Origin: Whitmania pigra
Taxonomy: Eukaryota > Annelida > Clitellata > Hirudinida > Haemopidae
Reading direction: 5' to 3'
Assembly: GCA_021613335.1 (NCBI GenBank)
Contig: JAJTWR010000311.1
Coordinates: 493,501 to 557,500 of the forward strand
DNA length: 64,000 nucleotides
Positions 38,641 to 52,029 of this stretch are shown here, one piece after another (positions within the stretch are counted from its first letter, which is position 1; the number at the start of each line of letters is the position of its first letter). A program made the position numbers and the translations under genes. The notes beneath the pieces were generated by a model. It saw only the letters and a list, made by a program, of their open reading frames with translations. It did not search any database and was not told the DNA's origin.

Positions 38641-39337
38641 ACTTTGATGGAAAACGTAGAAGCAGAAAGAAATAAAAAGAAAAAAGTCATCTCCCCCAGT
38701 TGTCGGTCTCATCTCCCTGGAAAATGCTGACAAGACGTCCACAAATTGAATACTTTTAAAGCTGCTTCAAAATCATCTGGCTTTCTTCATGGCTGTTTGT
38801 TTCCATAGGCACAGCATTTAGTTCAGTCATGGAATAACATACTGGGCGATATTCATGTTATTTTACGGTAATTTTAATTATTTACCATAATTTGATTATT
38901 ATTAATTGCTATTATTTATATCAATCATATAAACTTCGTGTAATACAGATTTTTATGCCGTACGATATGGTCACTGCATTGATGATTTTCAATGTTTTGA
39001 ACATTTTTATTTTATCTTAAATTATAAAAAGTTTTTAATAACGCTCAACTATACTAATATTTCCCATTAACTGATGAATGTTATTCAAATTATATAAAGT
39101 ATTGGTATAAATAGGATATGGAAGACACAAATTATTATTAAAAACAAATTGAGCGTCCTATCTCTATAGCAAGCACTGCAATTATTGCAGACATGGGACC
39201 AAGTACTCAAGGTACAAGTATTCTCCCATGTCTGATTGGAAATTTACTCAGGTTCACTTACAAGTAAAAGTAGTTAATGTTTCGAGTACAAATAAAGGCA
39301 CCTGAAATAGGTACAAGTGCCATGTATCCAACGACTG

Positions 39338-39688
<351 letters not shown>

Positions 39689-40344
39689 TGCGTAACATCA
39701 TGCGATTTCAATAACATGTACAGGTTGTACCTGAAACTTATAAACTAAATATCATAATTACAAATTTCGCAATGCTTATTAAATTTCAGTGTCTGCTGGT
39801 ATAATGAAAGTCATGATGGGGAAACTTGTCATCCGCCAGCAAGCACTTCTACGGTATAAGTTATACCTTAAGTCTCTAACGTAGCTGAAGTTAGCAGACA
39901 TTCATATTTATTTTCAATTGTGAAGTTTTAAATTATAATATTTGGAAACTACGTTTCAAATGCTTTTTAAAATTATTCGTATAAGGAAAGCCTTAGAGTG
40001 GAAAAGTAGAGGGAGTTGAATTCTCTCACTTAGACACAATTGGCGAAACCATATAAATTTTACATTTATGTAATACACAAAATTTTGATTAATTTATTTA
40101 AATACCATTTAAATAGCGTAATAATTCAAAAGACGTGGTTGCATAATACATAACACATAGATAAACAATCTGAGAATCAAAATATTGCATAAACTTATCC
40201 TAACATCGACCAAATGATCTGATCGATAACAAATTTTGATTCTGATATCGCAATTCCTGGGAAAATCATCCTAATCTATTAAATGAAATGCAGATAAAGA
40301 ATAGTCGACTTTCGCAGCATAATCAGTTGGAGTAATCTTGTGGA

Positions 40345-43300
40345 ATGGAGGAATACACTTCTTACATTTTCCAAGTAGTTTGTCTGCTCATTGTTGCGGT
40401 AATTGTGTTGTCTCTATGTTTGTTGGGGTGCTTTAAGAGGTAAGCAAAAGTAGTTTTAATATTTTTATTGGTTGTTGAAACCATCTTGTTTTCAAAAGCG
40501 TGAAAAATGTCCGGAGCAGTGAGTCTCCAAATGAAGGTGCAACTGATGCAAACCAGGTGAAGCACGTTGTATGTTACACACTTTGAGGATAAAACCTTAA
40601 TTTAATTTGTTTCCATGGAGAATGTTTTTGCATATTGTTGATTTGAAAATTAAAAGTGGGTTAAGGACATAATGGAAATGTTTGCATTATATTGAATGAC
40701 TTTGTTTAAAATCTTAAGTGAAAGATGCAGTGATTTATTTGCTAAAGTAAAGTAGATATATCAAGTGATTATTGGAATTTTATTTTTTGTTGAGAACACT
40801 TTACAGCATCAAAAGGATAGGTTGCTCTTGTTATGACTCTTGCATGAATGATAAATTTAAAATATTAGATTAATTGAATAGTCTGTATTCCAAATGCTTT
40901 TACATTTTTCCAGCTTTCTTTTAGTGCTTGTAAAAATGTAGTGATTGTAGCAAAATTCAATAGAATATTATAACAATAATCTTTTGAACATATTCTAACT
41001 CATGTGCAAGTTATTCTATTAGTCAGTTTAATATTTACAGGTTGAGGAAACTAGTGATGAGAGAGATGTTGGTGGTCACAGGTAATTTTGAATGCTTTGA
41101 AATGTTCAATGAACTCCAGCATGCTGTTCATAATGTAATTTATTGTGGTATTTGATTACCAGCAGTCAGATTTCAATGGCTTTTCACAAGTTTTGAAGAT
41201 GCCTCGAGATGAATTAACGTACGATGTTCTCCTATTTTTACAGAGGCCACGAAAGAGCTTTACCAGAAATTCCTCCAACTTTGACAAGGGTGGGCACATC
41301 AGTTGATGATGACGAAGAAGAGGATGACAGCATCTACGACATCATTTCCAAGGGTAAAAGGACTCAGCCTTGCATGGATAACCAGATCAACATTCTGAGA
41401 GCATCGTCATCATCATCATCAATGCCCGGACAAAATAAAACAAAAACAAGGAAGAAACAGCATCCCTATGAGAAAGTAATTTAAGACAATTTCTTTCCTT
41501 GCTGGTTGTTATCTTCTATTGATTAATAATTATTCATAATTCATCAATTATGCAGGTGGGTGGAGACACTGACGGTGACTCATCCACCTACGGACCCCCA
41601 TCACGGGATCCACTGTATGCCGGAATAAAAGACGTTGCGAGGAAAGGAGATGGCGACGTCAATGGAGAACAAGCGTTAACTGCAACAAACCAAGGTAGTT
41701 GTCCAAAAGTGCAACAATATTTTGTTATTTTGTTTTTAAAATTTGTGAATATTAAATATGTGTTTGTTATGATTATTTTTCTTTATGCTTTAAATATCAT
41801 TGCATAATGATGTATTTATTCACTAATTTATGAAATCAAAAAAGTCAATAGTCATTTCTTCTTTTGAGATCTTAAGAATGGTTGTCCTACAAATAGAAAT
41901 TTGAATTTGTTCTCATCAGGAATGAAATTGTTGATCTTTGTGAGTAAACTTGGTCCTTTAATACTTTTTTTATTTGAACTTCTTAAATTGCTTTGAAACT
42001 ATCACCATTTCGAAAAAATTTTAAATCTGCCATTGAAGTTCGTGAAGTTTCTGTGGTATTCTGAAGACATTCACATATTATCTGGTTGACAAAGGAAATA
42101 TGTTTCTCGTATTTTGCGCTTTATAGTTTCAAATTAAGAACTTTCAATTTTACTCAAATTTTATGTGATTAAGAATGTTCTGGTACAACAAATTAATTTA
42201 AGTTAAGTTGCAACATATTTTCAGTATGACGCAATATAACCTAAATTAGAATCTAGACATTGTCAAGAGGAGGCGGATTGCTACTCCATGATTTGCTTGA
42301 CTGATTTACATAATATGTTATGCAATAACCACTATTACATTTATTGTTTGATTTTAAATTATTAAAATTTTACCAGCTGTGAAGTTCATGGTTTGATATT
42401 CATTAATTTGCAGTTACCATTTCCATGACGTCGCCCGACATATTTTACGTGGGTGCCGACGATGCCGAGCGTCCCGGGCCTTCCCGATTCTCTGCACCTT
42501 TCATCCAAAATCACAGCCCTCTTCTCCCTCCGAGGAACTTTCCAGACTTTTCCAACTCGCCCGAACCTTCAAACCACTTCTCTGGCAACGAACCGAACGG
42601 TTCGCAAGAACAGCATCGGCACATTCCTCCTATCCAGGATAACCTGTGGCCATCCAATACTTTTACCGAACAACCGGCGGAATCGACCGTCAACAGCCAA
42701 TCGAATGGTTTTTATTTAATATTTTATTCGTGTTAACTGGAATTCATTTACGATGTCGAAGTACTTTTAAGGATCATTTATTTCAAATGTCACAGAGAGA
42801 TTTTATAGTTGTTATAAGCATTTTTGTGGCGACAGTTGCAGAAGCTACAACCTCCGACGACAACAGGGTTCCAAACTACTCGAGCGTAACGGCACGAGAG
42901 TCTCTCAACAACCTAAGGAAGAGAGGCCAGTTGTTGTTGCGTGACAACACAGAAGAGATGTACGACACCATCAACTACGATGCAATCAAAGTAATTACAA
43001 ATACTGACGGTTGATGACATTCCTTAAGTTTCACTCTGCACTTTGCACAATCAAAAATCTCATTGATTTTGTTTATTTTTTTAGTTTTATTTCTTTTGAA
43101 GACTTTATGTGCAAAATGTGCTCCAAAAATTGTACATTATCCATTTGGATAATTTGAAACATCAGATTAAGGAGGGTAACAATCATCTATTTGACAGTCA
43201 CCATCTCGTTTGCAGAGAGCGAGCACAGTTTTATCGTCGGACCACGTTTATTGCACCACGGGCAGTGATTTGTACGCCGAGATAGCCACAGGTTGTTTCC

Positions 43301-44589
43301 TGATGATATCAAGCCGTTGATGGACGTCTGATGATGTCATGCTGCGTCGTGTTCGTTAAACAGGTCACAGCTCATCTCGAAGTTCCATGTATGCTCGAGT
43401 GTCGGACGTGCTTCCTCGTGCAAACTCCAACTTCTCTCTTGCCGGCCAGCTTCAAGCAAACATCTCCGTGACAGGCAGGATTAATTGATTAATTTGGAGT
43501 TAATTTTTAATTGGATGCATCAACCATTCCACATTTCATCCATAAATATATTTAGATCCCCAGGCTTCTCGTTCGTCTGCATTCGACGACACTCCTTCGT
43601 CCCCTTCGACGTGCGTGATTCGATCTTTTTGCAACTCCGAGTTTCCCATCTACTCCGTCGTGAATAAAACTACGAGGCCAAAGACCTACCTGGATTCGGC
43701 CGGCAGTAACGATACCTTTGCAACCTCTCTGAGAAAATCCTGCATAGAAGTCGCACCGCCTTTCAGAAGCGTCGACGAGTTCCATCAACCTTCGGCCGGC
43801 ACGAACCAAACATTTCTCGGCGGCTCGGAGCCTACCAGACCCAAGGACGTGAGGTCTAAACTCAAGTCCGAACACGGTTACTCGAAAATTGTTTTCAACA
43901 AAGGCAATAATCAAAAATCTTCAGAATCGTCCGCAATTTACGGCAAGGAAAAGTACGAAGCCTCGATTTATGACCGCGTCGACGAGGACTCGCTTTATGA
44001 ATCCGTTCCCGTGGATCTCGAGTCCAGGGCAACGAGAATTCCTAACCAGATGAAAGTTAGGACTACTGAAAAAATCAGACTACCCTGGAAAGACAAGCAT
44101 AAGAAATCAAGCGAGGAGCTGAGAAGGGAAAATGACGTTAAGAAGATCAAATTGCTCAATGGTTACCATAACGATCACTCGGTGTTCCTCAGTCACATCG
44201 GCGGGGGTTTAAATGGTCTGGACGTCCCGTCTGCGAGGAAGTCGACCAATTGCAATTCGCTGCCAAAGTTCGAGTGGGGCAGACACTCTACTTCTTTTGA
44301 GAAGAACTGCCAAAGTTCAACGATGGGGAAGTCTCGATTTTACGTGACCAGCGAGATTTTACGAGAAGAAAATGATCGCATTCCAAACGATCGTCGGGAG
44401 AATCAGTCGTCCGACTGCTCTTCTAAGTTGCCTATTCAATCGGGTTTTAAGAAGGTCCCGATTCGCGAACACATCTACGAGCTGGTCAAGGATGCTGCAT
44501 ACATTGATGACGACGACGACGATGATGATGATGGTGATGATGATGATGGTGATGAAGATGGAAGTGTGGTGCTTGAAAGTGATGTTTGA
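40345..44589 (+). CDS. PAG1/Cbp-like transmembrane adaptor with many tyrosine motifs
   Basis: Ten exons: 40345-40439, 40499-40556, 41041-41081, 41244-41475, 41556-41694, 42414-42707, 42842-42990, 43216-43291, 43364-43467, 43564-44589. They give 737 aa in one frame. A short N-terminus is followed by one helix (about 10-29, VVCLLIVAVIVLSLCLLGC) ending in Cys-Phe-Lys-Arg, a possible palmitoylation and stop-transfer site. The rest is a long hydrophilic tail with Y-x-x-hydrophobic motifs: YDII 96, YEKV 140, YAGI 163, YSSV 299, YDTI 327, YDAI 332, YAEI 356, YARV 370, YSVV 426, YDRV 532, YESV 541, YELV 701. It ends LESDV, which fits a class I PDZ ligand. This layout (also ALPEIPP, LYAGIKD) resembles vertebrate PAG1, a raft adaptor binding SH2 kinases such as CSK. 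Homology is inferred from architecture and short motifs; LAT-like adaptors are alternatives. An acidic DDDD run (about 709-723) precedes the C-terminus. Confidence 0.8.
40557..41040 (+). other. Introns of the PAG1-like gene, no other feature seen
   Basis: The 484-bp intron here and the 719-bp intron at 41695-42413 are AT-rich with clear gt and ag ends. No repeat or additional exon was seen in them. Confidence 0.7.
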
Positions 44590-44993
44590 TCATTCAATGA
44601 ATGTTGTTGCTCTTGTTTCTATGAGTTCTTGCTGCAGTTTTCAGAGTTAGCAAAGACATTTTGTTTTTTGAAGAATCACGCATTGTAATAACAGTCTTTG
44701 TAATTCCACGCAGGATTCCACAGGGATTGGTACTAGTCTGTTGTTGATGTAAATATTCATGAGAACTTGGGAGGAGTTTTAGAAGTCCTATGCTAATCAA
44801 GTGCAAAACGAATCATGGAATGCCTTCAGCATTTAGATGTCGACAATTTTGAGTTTTCCCAGCATGGATGAAACGATTTTTATATTTGCTTATCGTTAGT
44901 TATTAACCGTTATTATTAATTATTTTTATTTATTACTTGTTATTATTAATCTCGTTTAGTTAACTGCAATTGTAAACTACAATTTTTTAATGA

Positions 44994-44999
44994 AATAAA
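44994..44999 (+). terminator. Probable polyadenylation signal of the PAG1-like gene
   Basis: AATAAA about 405 bp after the stop, at the end of an AT-rich 3' UTR-like stretch. Confidence 0.55.
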
Positions 45000-47900
45000 C
45001 AATCTAAGTGGTTCTTCAAGCTTTGCTGAATTTTTCCGAGGTTGTCATGGTTTTATTCCAGTTGAGGATTCGATTGGCTGCTATTTTTGGGACATGCGTG
45101 GGCATTCCAGTGACGTGGGTGTTGCAATTGGATGTCGCATGGCATTTTTAAGTTGGAACTCAGGATTGTTGATTTCTGTCTTTGGTTTCTTGTTGCTGTG
45201 ACCGTCAATATTGATGCTTCCGATAATTCGTTTGACTCAAGTCACATTGTCTGCGGAGGAAGTGCGAGACGTTCTTAGAACTCAAAAAATTGCTCCTCCT
45301 TAAGAGGGCAAAAAAAAATGCTGGTTTGCAAAACGGGTATGTCTAGGGTCGTCATCAAGCTATCGAGTCCCCTCTTCCTTCAGGTTGACACGTCATCCTC
45401 CATTTCAGACGATCCAACGCACCCACGGTTTGAGTGTAAAAATAAGTCCTGGATCAAATAAAAACTTCTCAATGTTATCGGAAATTGAATGAAAACTTTC
45501 TGAGAAATATCGAAAATTTGTTTATAACCTTGAAAGAAAGAAAAAGGAAAAAACATTCAAATATTGAAGCGTATGCTTAACTAAACTGTGATTCATAGGA
45601 TGCTTGTCAACACCGCCTACGACATGCGGCAAGCCTATCGCTATTATCTTCTGTCAAGTCTCAACAACTCATAATGTTTTGCAAGCCGTTTCATTCAACG
45701 TTGCAACGCTCCAATTTTTGTTCCTCAGAGAATAAACATGCATTGAAATTATCTTCTAGGTAACTAAATAGTCATCCTTGTTTATAAATAGATCCTACTT
45801 GCGTTGTGAATGTCAAGACACGAGCTGATAATCTGAAGTGATCCATTAGAGTCACTCTTTTTAAATTTGTGCGGTGATACCATAATCATAAAAATAATAT
45901 GTATTGCTACATTATTCCTTTTTATCTCCTCGTCGCCACATTCTTTTCATCGCCCGCGCGATATTTTTGCTATGGGAAGGAGATATTTATACGAAGTTCA
46001 ATTGCTTTGATGGGACGCGTTTTATTTGCATCGTTTTTCTAATTTTCAACCTCATCATTAGTAAATCGTGTTGTTAGAATGTTTAAAAACAATATTTGAA
46101 AGATTGCGGCACCAGCTTGCGTGGGCTGTAAACACAAGCGAAACTGAGTGCGATGCGCCCCTTTTGCATCCATTTGATTCTGATTCAGCAGAATTGTTAT
46201 TTGTGTGTCTTCGATCGATCGAAGTTTTTACGTAACCTGTTAAATGAGAGACACAGATATGCGAGTTATTTTCTGGACATTAAGAGGGCATTTAATTAAA
46301 AAAAAATCTCATTGTATTTGGCATAAATGTTAGAAAAAGTCGTCTTCAAACAAGCTTCGACAAAGTGAGGCAATTGCTACCACGCACTTCCCCCACAAAA
46401 TAAGCCCACACATTTTCAACTTCTAGTCTTCGAAATTTATTGCCGTTCCATTTTTGGAGAAGATATTTATGGCTTAAAGAACATGGGCTGGATTAAGATT
46501 GACGTCGTAGGAAGATGCTGTTTGTAAGAGGTTCTTACGTTTGAATTAGCTTCATTGGATCTAACACTTGAATTAAATAGAATGTCGTTACACAACTATG
46601 AATTTGCTTCAAACAAACAAAGCTGAAGAGAGCTACGAAGCTGAAATTCTAACGATACTTGTAATTATGCGTTACTGTACTTGGTACGGCACATTAAAAA
46701 ATTGTCAACAGCGGTCATTTTTACCGTAAACAATGAATCAACAGATGCCAAGGACTCGAAACGAGTTGCTTGCTTGCCTTAAGGTCGTCTGAAGCACACC
46801 TGCTCAGACGTCAAAATCAGATAATTTTCCATTGTGAATTAAGTGCATTCTAAAGAAATAATTTTGTAAAAAAAATTTCTTGTTTCAGAAAGGTTTGGAG
46901 AGTAGAGTTTCCACCGACCTTGAGAATTATTGATAGTCTTTAAATAAGGTGTAGTGAGTAGGTGAGAAGCATGTGATAAGTTTATTCGTTTGGCGGTAGC
47001 TGCCAATATTGGTCTCTTCGCAAAGGTTTCATTTCGCAGCACTTGCATATAAGTCGAGATCGTCAAGCGATAAATTTAAGTACAACATGCAACTAACTCT
47101 TTTTCTGGCTGTTAGGATAAATAAATAATTTAGATTGTATTTTTGAAGCCCTTACTTGTTGCACTTTCGAATGACGTACGTTAGGTGTTTTGTTTATATT
47201 CAACCGGCAATGCATATTCAGAAAGGTTTCACTTTTCTCTTTTGATTATGGAGTGGAAATAATTCACTTGAACACAATTCCCAAGTACCTACATTGTCGT
47301 CATCATTCAGAAGAGTGAGTAATTTCGAATAAATTGGAGTTTTTCACTAATTTCTACTTAGCATTATTTTTACCTAATTACCCAGCAATAATAGTTAAAA
47401 CTTCTTTCGTTGACTTTTTACCGTCAGCTTAGGTTCTTTAGGCTTGTTCAAATAGCGCAAACATTTTCTGACCTCCTACTTTGTTTTCAAAGAAAGCTTT
47501 CAGTTATCACAAATATTCTGCTTTCGTGGAATATGATGTGGGTTGATTGATTCTATAATTTTAAGTGGAATGATTACATAGCTGTTAAATGATCACCAAT
47601 TCATTGTTTTGAATGAGACATTTCGTTGCTGTTAATAGCCAAGTGGTTTCGTAGGAAATGTATAAAATATCATTTTAATGTAAGCTTATTGACTTTTATT
47701 ATCAGTAACAATGAAGCAACTGCTTATCTTTGGTTATTCATAATTTCTTTGAAAGTTTTGAGATGTTATGCACATTGCTAACTGGCAATGACTAAGCCTT
47801 ATAAATCATTTGAAATTAAACTTTCTTCTTTATCATGAATGAGGCTGGTTGATTGTTAAGATGCTGCCCATTTTTTTATTGGAATAGATTGGCAGATAAT

Positions 47901-48080
47901 TCATTTAAAACCTAAGTTTTTATACTTCAAACTTGAGTCCATTACTTAAAATTACAAAGTAAATGTTGTAAGCAACATTCATTTTGGAAACACATTTTGG
48001 CAATTGATATTTTGTTTTACTGTCAATGAACATTGCACATCCTTCATTAAAATCATGTTTTTTCTTCAGTTTTAAAGAAA
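45000..48080. other. Intergenic or 5' non-coding region before the zinc-finger gene
   Basis: About 3 kb without supported coding features. The ATG at 48081 is preceded closely by a good acceptor-like tract (ttttttcttcag at 48058-48069), so the zinc-finger gene probably has an upstream 5' exon in or before this stretch. I could not place its donor. Confidence 0.55.
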
Positions 48081-50597
48081 ATGAATGAGAATATTGGAAC
48101 AACCATCTTAGAGAAGGATCATCTCGTCGAAGGGTCAGAAGCAGAAGGTGGAGACAATTTGAAGGTTTGCAACAAATCCGAACGGAAGAAGAGGGCGCAT
48201 TCGGACAGCACGCTGTACGGATTTAATTCTTCGCAAGATGCTGCGCCTCGTACGCCCGACGACAAATATTCGACCTTCTCGGATTCGGCAGAATGCTCCT
48301 CGTCCTTAGTTATTGCTTCGAGCACGCAAAGTTCAGGGTACAACTTCTGCACCTGGGTGTCCATTCCGAGTTCTTGCAGGGATGACCAACTTGAAAAGAC
48401 TTCAGATTCATTCAAATCACTACAAAACAAATGCCTTAGATTAACAGGGATGTCACCCAGCAGCCCTAAAAAGTCACCAAAAGATTACTGGCTTTTGAAA
48501 CACAATTCGACCCACAGACATGACTTAACGACCGACAAAGCAGACGTCTTCACGTTCGACGAGGCCTCCAACCTACAGGGCAGAAGAACTTTGTCGACGA
48601 TACTCGACAACAGCCCAGAAGGCGAAGAATTAGTTTCCCTACCTGGGATTTTGGGTGCTACTGACTCGAAGCTCAACGTAGAGCTGCAATGTTTGAAGCA
48701 CAAAAAATACCTTCAGAACAAATACCAGCAGCAGTCATCATCTTCCATGGAAAGTGATGATGTTTTCCTCGAAACGACAGACTTTTCTATTAACCGTCGA
48801 ATCAACAAGAAAGACTTGGACGCAGACTTTCCAAAGGCCGAAGAGATGGACACGAACGAAAGAGAGGAAACGGCTTCGCAAGATCACGTGACATTTACGG
48901 TTTTCGCATTCCCCCCCCATCACAGGTTCTACAGAGATCCCTGCCCGTCGGAATCCGAGTCCGGCCTCTTGTCGCCCGCTGCCATGAGTTCTATTGCTTC
49001 GAGTCCTGGAGTTTTGAGCCCTGCTGGAGCGTGTGACAATTCGAGCCCGCTTTCCATCGGTCTGGAAAAATTTGTCCTCGGTTCCGAGACGTCTTCATCT
49101 CACAACAATTCGGGAGATGCGTTTCACGATTTCAGCGCTCGTGTCAAGGAACGTACTCGCGGCGATCCCAAAAAGTTGTCATCCTCGTCAGAAATGCATT
49201 CCAAACCTTTTATCAGATCACCCAGAAATGCTATTTTCGACCACACGACCTGCAGTCCTGTATTCCCGAACAGTGCTGGCTCTTACCTCGCTTCTGTAGG
49301 AGACGGTTTTCTTTGTAAAGTACCCATGAAATTAAAGACAGAAGAAGTTTCACAACTTTCATATTTTGTTCAAGGTGACGAAGGAAGGAATCAGGCAAAA
49401 GTGAATTTATTTCCGCTTTCAAATTTCCAATCTCCGGTGCTTCCGTCCGTCGGGAACACGTCTTTTCCTTCGAGCAACGTTTCGTCGTCGGACGCGCCGC
49501 TTTCTCATTCTTCCGCACCGGACCTATCGAAAGATGTCGCCATCGGAGACGGGAGCAGAAACCACGTCTGTCAGATCTGCGATCGGGTGTTTTCACGCAG
49601 CGACATGTTGTCCAGACACATGAGACTTCACACGGGCCAACGACCCTACGAATGCAGAACGTGCGGTCAAGTTTTCAGCAGGAGCGACCATCTGCAGACG
49701 CACCTACGCACGCACACGGGCGAAAAACCGTACAGGTGCTCTCAGTGCTTGTACGCAGCACCGCGCAGGGACATGGTCACTCGCCACATGAGGGTGCATG
49801 CCAGAGGAAGGATGAGGAAGGGGAGGAGGACCGGGGTAGATGTCGAGTCGCCTCCTCCTTCTCCTTTCCGCAGCTACATCATCATCGACGAAAAATATTT
49901 CACCAGGTCTAAACCGGCCGAAGTCTGTCGGAAAGAACCGCCTTCGGGCGAGCACCCGACGGCCGGCGAAATGCCGGGGCAGTTCGCACATTCCAACGTC
50001 GTCAACGTTCAGTCAAATGCAGATTTAATCAAATCCTCTGGCTCGAAGCCGACCAATCGGAATACCTTCGACGGACACGTTCAGCTACCATCCATCGACA
50101 TCACCAAAAGTTCTGACGACAGATCAGAATGCCCTTTGGATCTCAGCATTCAGTCGCATTCTCCCGATCATCTTAAGGCTGGCCAACATTTAACACCTCA
50201 TCTGACCGTCCTGGAGAATGTTGACTGGAAAAAGTTAAGCAAGGCACAAATAGAGAATAAGAAGAATCGAAAGTGGTCTCTGGCGGACGTTTCGTCGGTC
50301 AAGTGCGCACACGTCGCGGAGGAAAGACAAGCGTCTTTGTCCGCTGCAGGTAGTCCCATGGCGCGTTCGGATTCTACCATGAGCATCGACAGCGGAGTCT
50401 CCTACGCCACTCCTAGCAGTCTCATCCATTCGATTTGTTCTCCGGGACAAATCTCTTCCGAAAGTCCAGAGGTTTTTACTCCCGGTCAAGGGGGAGAGCC
50501 GACGTTCTTCCTGTGGCCCAGCGTGGCACAGGGGAGTCCGGGTCGAGTGGTCGTAGACGGAAGGATGCAGCAGCATGACTCAATATTTTGCCCCTGA
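48081..50597 (+). CDS. C2H2 zinc-finger transcription factor with CtBP-type PLDLS motif, 838 aa
   Basis: A single open frame of 838 codons, visibly GC-richer than its surroundings. Three tandem C2H2 fingers lie at residues 495-573: Cys497/500 with His513/517, Cys525/528 with His541/545, and Cys553/556 with His569/573. They are joined by TGQRPY and TGEKPY linkers. The helices read RSDMLSR, RSDHLQT and RRDMVTR; the first two resemble EGR/WT1-type fingers that read G-rich DNA, the third differs. A basic stretch (RGRMRKGRR) follows. The long flanks are Ser/Pro-rich and probably disordered. PLDLS at 685-689 matches the CtBP corepressor-binding motif, suggesting repression. Nuclear role inferred from the fingers. 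I cannot assign a named orthologue; it is not a canonical EGR, whose third finger is different. The ATG is the first in frame after a likely splice acceptor, so extra upstream coding sequence cannot be excluded. Confidence 0.9.
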   Translation: MNENIGTTILEKDHLVEGSEAEGGDNLKVCNKSERKKRAHSDSTLYGFNSSQDAAPRTPDDKYSTFSDSAECSSSLVIASSTQSSGYNFCTWVSIPSSCRDDQLEKTSDSFKSLQNKCLRLTGMSPSSPKKSPKDYWLLKHNSTHRHDLTTDKADVFTFDEASNLQGRRTLSTILDNSPEGEELVSLPGILGATDSKLNVELQCLKHKKYLQNKYQQQSSSSMESDDVFLETTDFSINRRINKKDLDADFPKAEEMDTNEREETASQDHVTFTVFAFPPHHRFYRDPCPSESESGLLSPAAMSSIASSPGVLSPAGACDNSSPLSIGLEKFVLGSETSSSHNNSGDAFHDFSARVKERTRGDPKKLSSSSEMHSKPFIRSPRNAIFDHTTCSPVFPNSAGSYLASVGDGFLCKVPMKLKTEEVSQLSYFVQGDEGRNQAKVNLFPLSNFQSPVLPSVGNTSFPSSNVSSSDAPLSHSSAPDLSKDVAIGDGSRNHVCQICDRVFSRSDMLSRHMRLHTGQRPYECRTCGQVFSRSDHLQTHLRTHTGEKPYRCSQCLYAAPRRDMVTRHMRVHARGRMRKGRRTGVDVESPPPSPFRSYIIIDEKYFTRSKPAEVCRKEPPSGEHPTAGEMPGQFAHSNVVNVQSNADLIKSSGSKPTNRNTFDGHVQLPSIDITKSSDDRSECPLDLSIQSHSPDHLKAGQHLTPHLTVLENVDWKKLSKAQIENKKNRKWSLADVSSVKCAHVAEERQASLSAAGSPMARSDSTMSIDSGVSYATPSSLIHSICSPGQISSESPEVFTPGQGGEPTFFLWPSVAQGSPGRVVVDGRMQQHDSIFCP

Positions 50598-52020
50598 ATT
50601 CTTGACCATTGTAAGATGAAATGTAAAAATTTAGATTATTAGCATCGCAGAATAATGCGCAAACGGAACAGAATAGTTGATCGTGCGATTGTTTTTAAGA
50701 TCATGGTCGATGCATTGTGTTCAGTAGAGGTGGATAGTTAAGTTTGTACCTTTTTGTTGTCATGGTCGAGCATTGATGTGATATTCTCGAGGAGTCCATC
50801 CAAAACTTGACACGTTGGAATCTCCAGAGCTACACAATCTTGTGCCTATCTGCATATGAAATGTATCTGCTCCAACGTGACAAAGTATTTTTGCGAGAAA
50901 TCGCTGAAAATTATTTAATCACAAATTGTGATCTTTAAGTTGTTTACCGGTGATTTGTAATTGCTCGCGTTGTTTCTTTATGCATAGAATAAAAAGTATT
51001 TTGCTCTCATGCCAATTTGGAAGATGCATAATGGTTAATTTAAGAATTGTCATCTTGATTTCGACATTTAAAGAAAGCCCCTGACAAATTTTAGTCATAG
51101 TCAGTCAGCGTTAATTCGCAGCAATTTAGCCGTGTTTGTGTAAGACGTTTGTGTGACGTTCGTTACTTAAGGTCATCCTATTCGTATGAACGACATATAA
51201 ATACATACATACATACATACATATATATATATATTTATATATATTACATATAAACCAAAATTCTAGTTTGCACAAACTATGGTGACATTCAAAGGCCGTC
51301 GAAAAGTTCCCGCTAATGCCTACCTACCATATTCCTACAAAAGCTACAGAACTTAATATACTCTGCAATTGTACAATCAAATGTTAAAATAAAAAAGTTG
51401 TGGCGGTATTTTAAGAAATAAATCACTGCTGAGAAGTGCTTAAGAGTGATTTATATAGACGTTTTAAAAATTGAGTCTGAGATGGAATGACTTTGACATA
51501 CCCAAGTAATGTTTTCGTCCAGAAAAAATCTCAAAAAGTTTGCAGATTTGATGAGAGTGCCATCAAGATCGCATTTATAAGGGGGAGTTTATTGTTCAAC
51601 ATAACAAAATAGTAAAAATAAACAATCGTAGCATATATTCTGGATTGAAAATAATCTTAGCGCGATTGCACAAGAACCGTAGGTCTACGTTGAACTCAAG
51701 AACCTTGGCACTGATCTAAAAGTGTAACTGAAATATTGTGTGATATTAATTTTTAGCTTTCTATATTTTAAATAAATAGACGTGATGTAAAACCTTGTCG
51801 TAAATCCTTGAGTGCAGAGGCTCAATTTAGTCATTTGGTCTAAGACATAGTCTACTTTAGATTATTTATTACTTGGTATTAATAAAATTTATTCTTATTA
51901 ATATTACTCGTAATTGTTAGAGAATAATTTCGTTTATCCTGAAACATAAATTTGAGCAATGAACAACCACTTTACGCAGTTCAGATAGATAAAATGATAA
52001 TCATCATCATCATCACCACG
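50598..52020. other. 3' flank of the zinc-finger gene
   Basis: AT-rich, with a catacata/tatata run at 51204-51245. It probably includes the 3' UTR; aataaa occurs at about 50989. No coding feature seen. Confidence 0.6.
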
Positions 52021-52029
52021 GAGATATAG

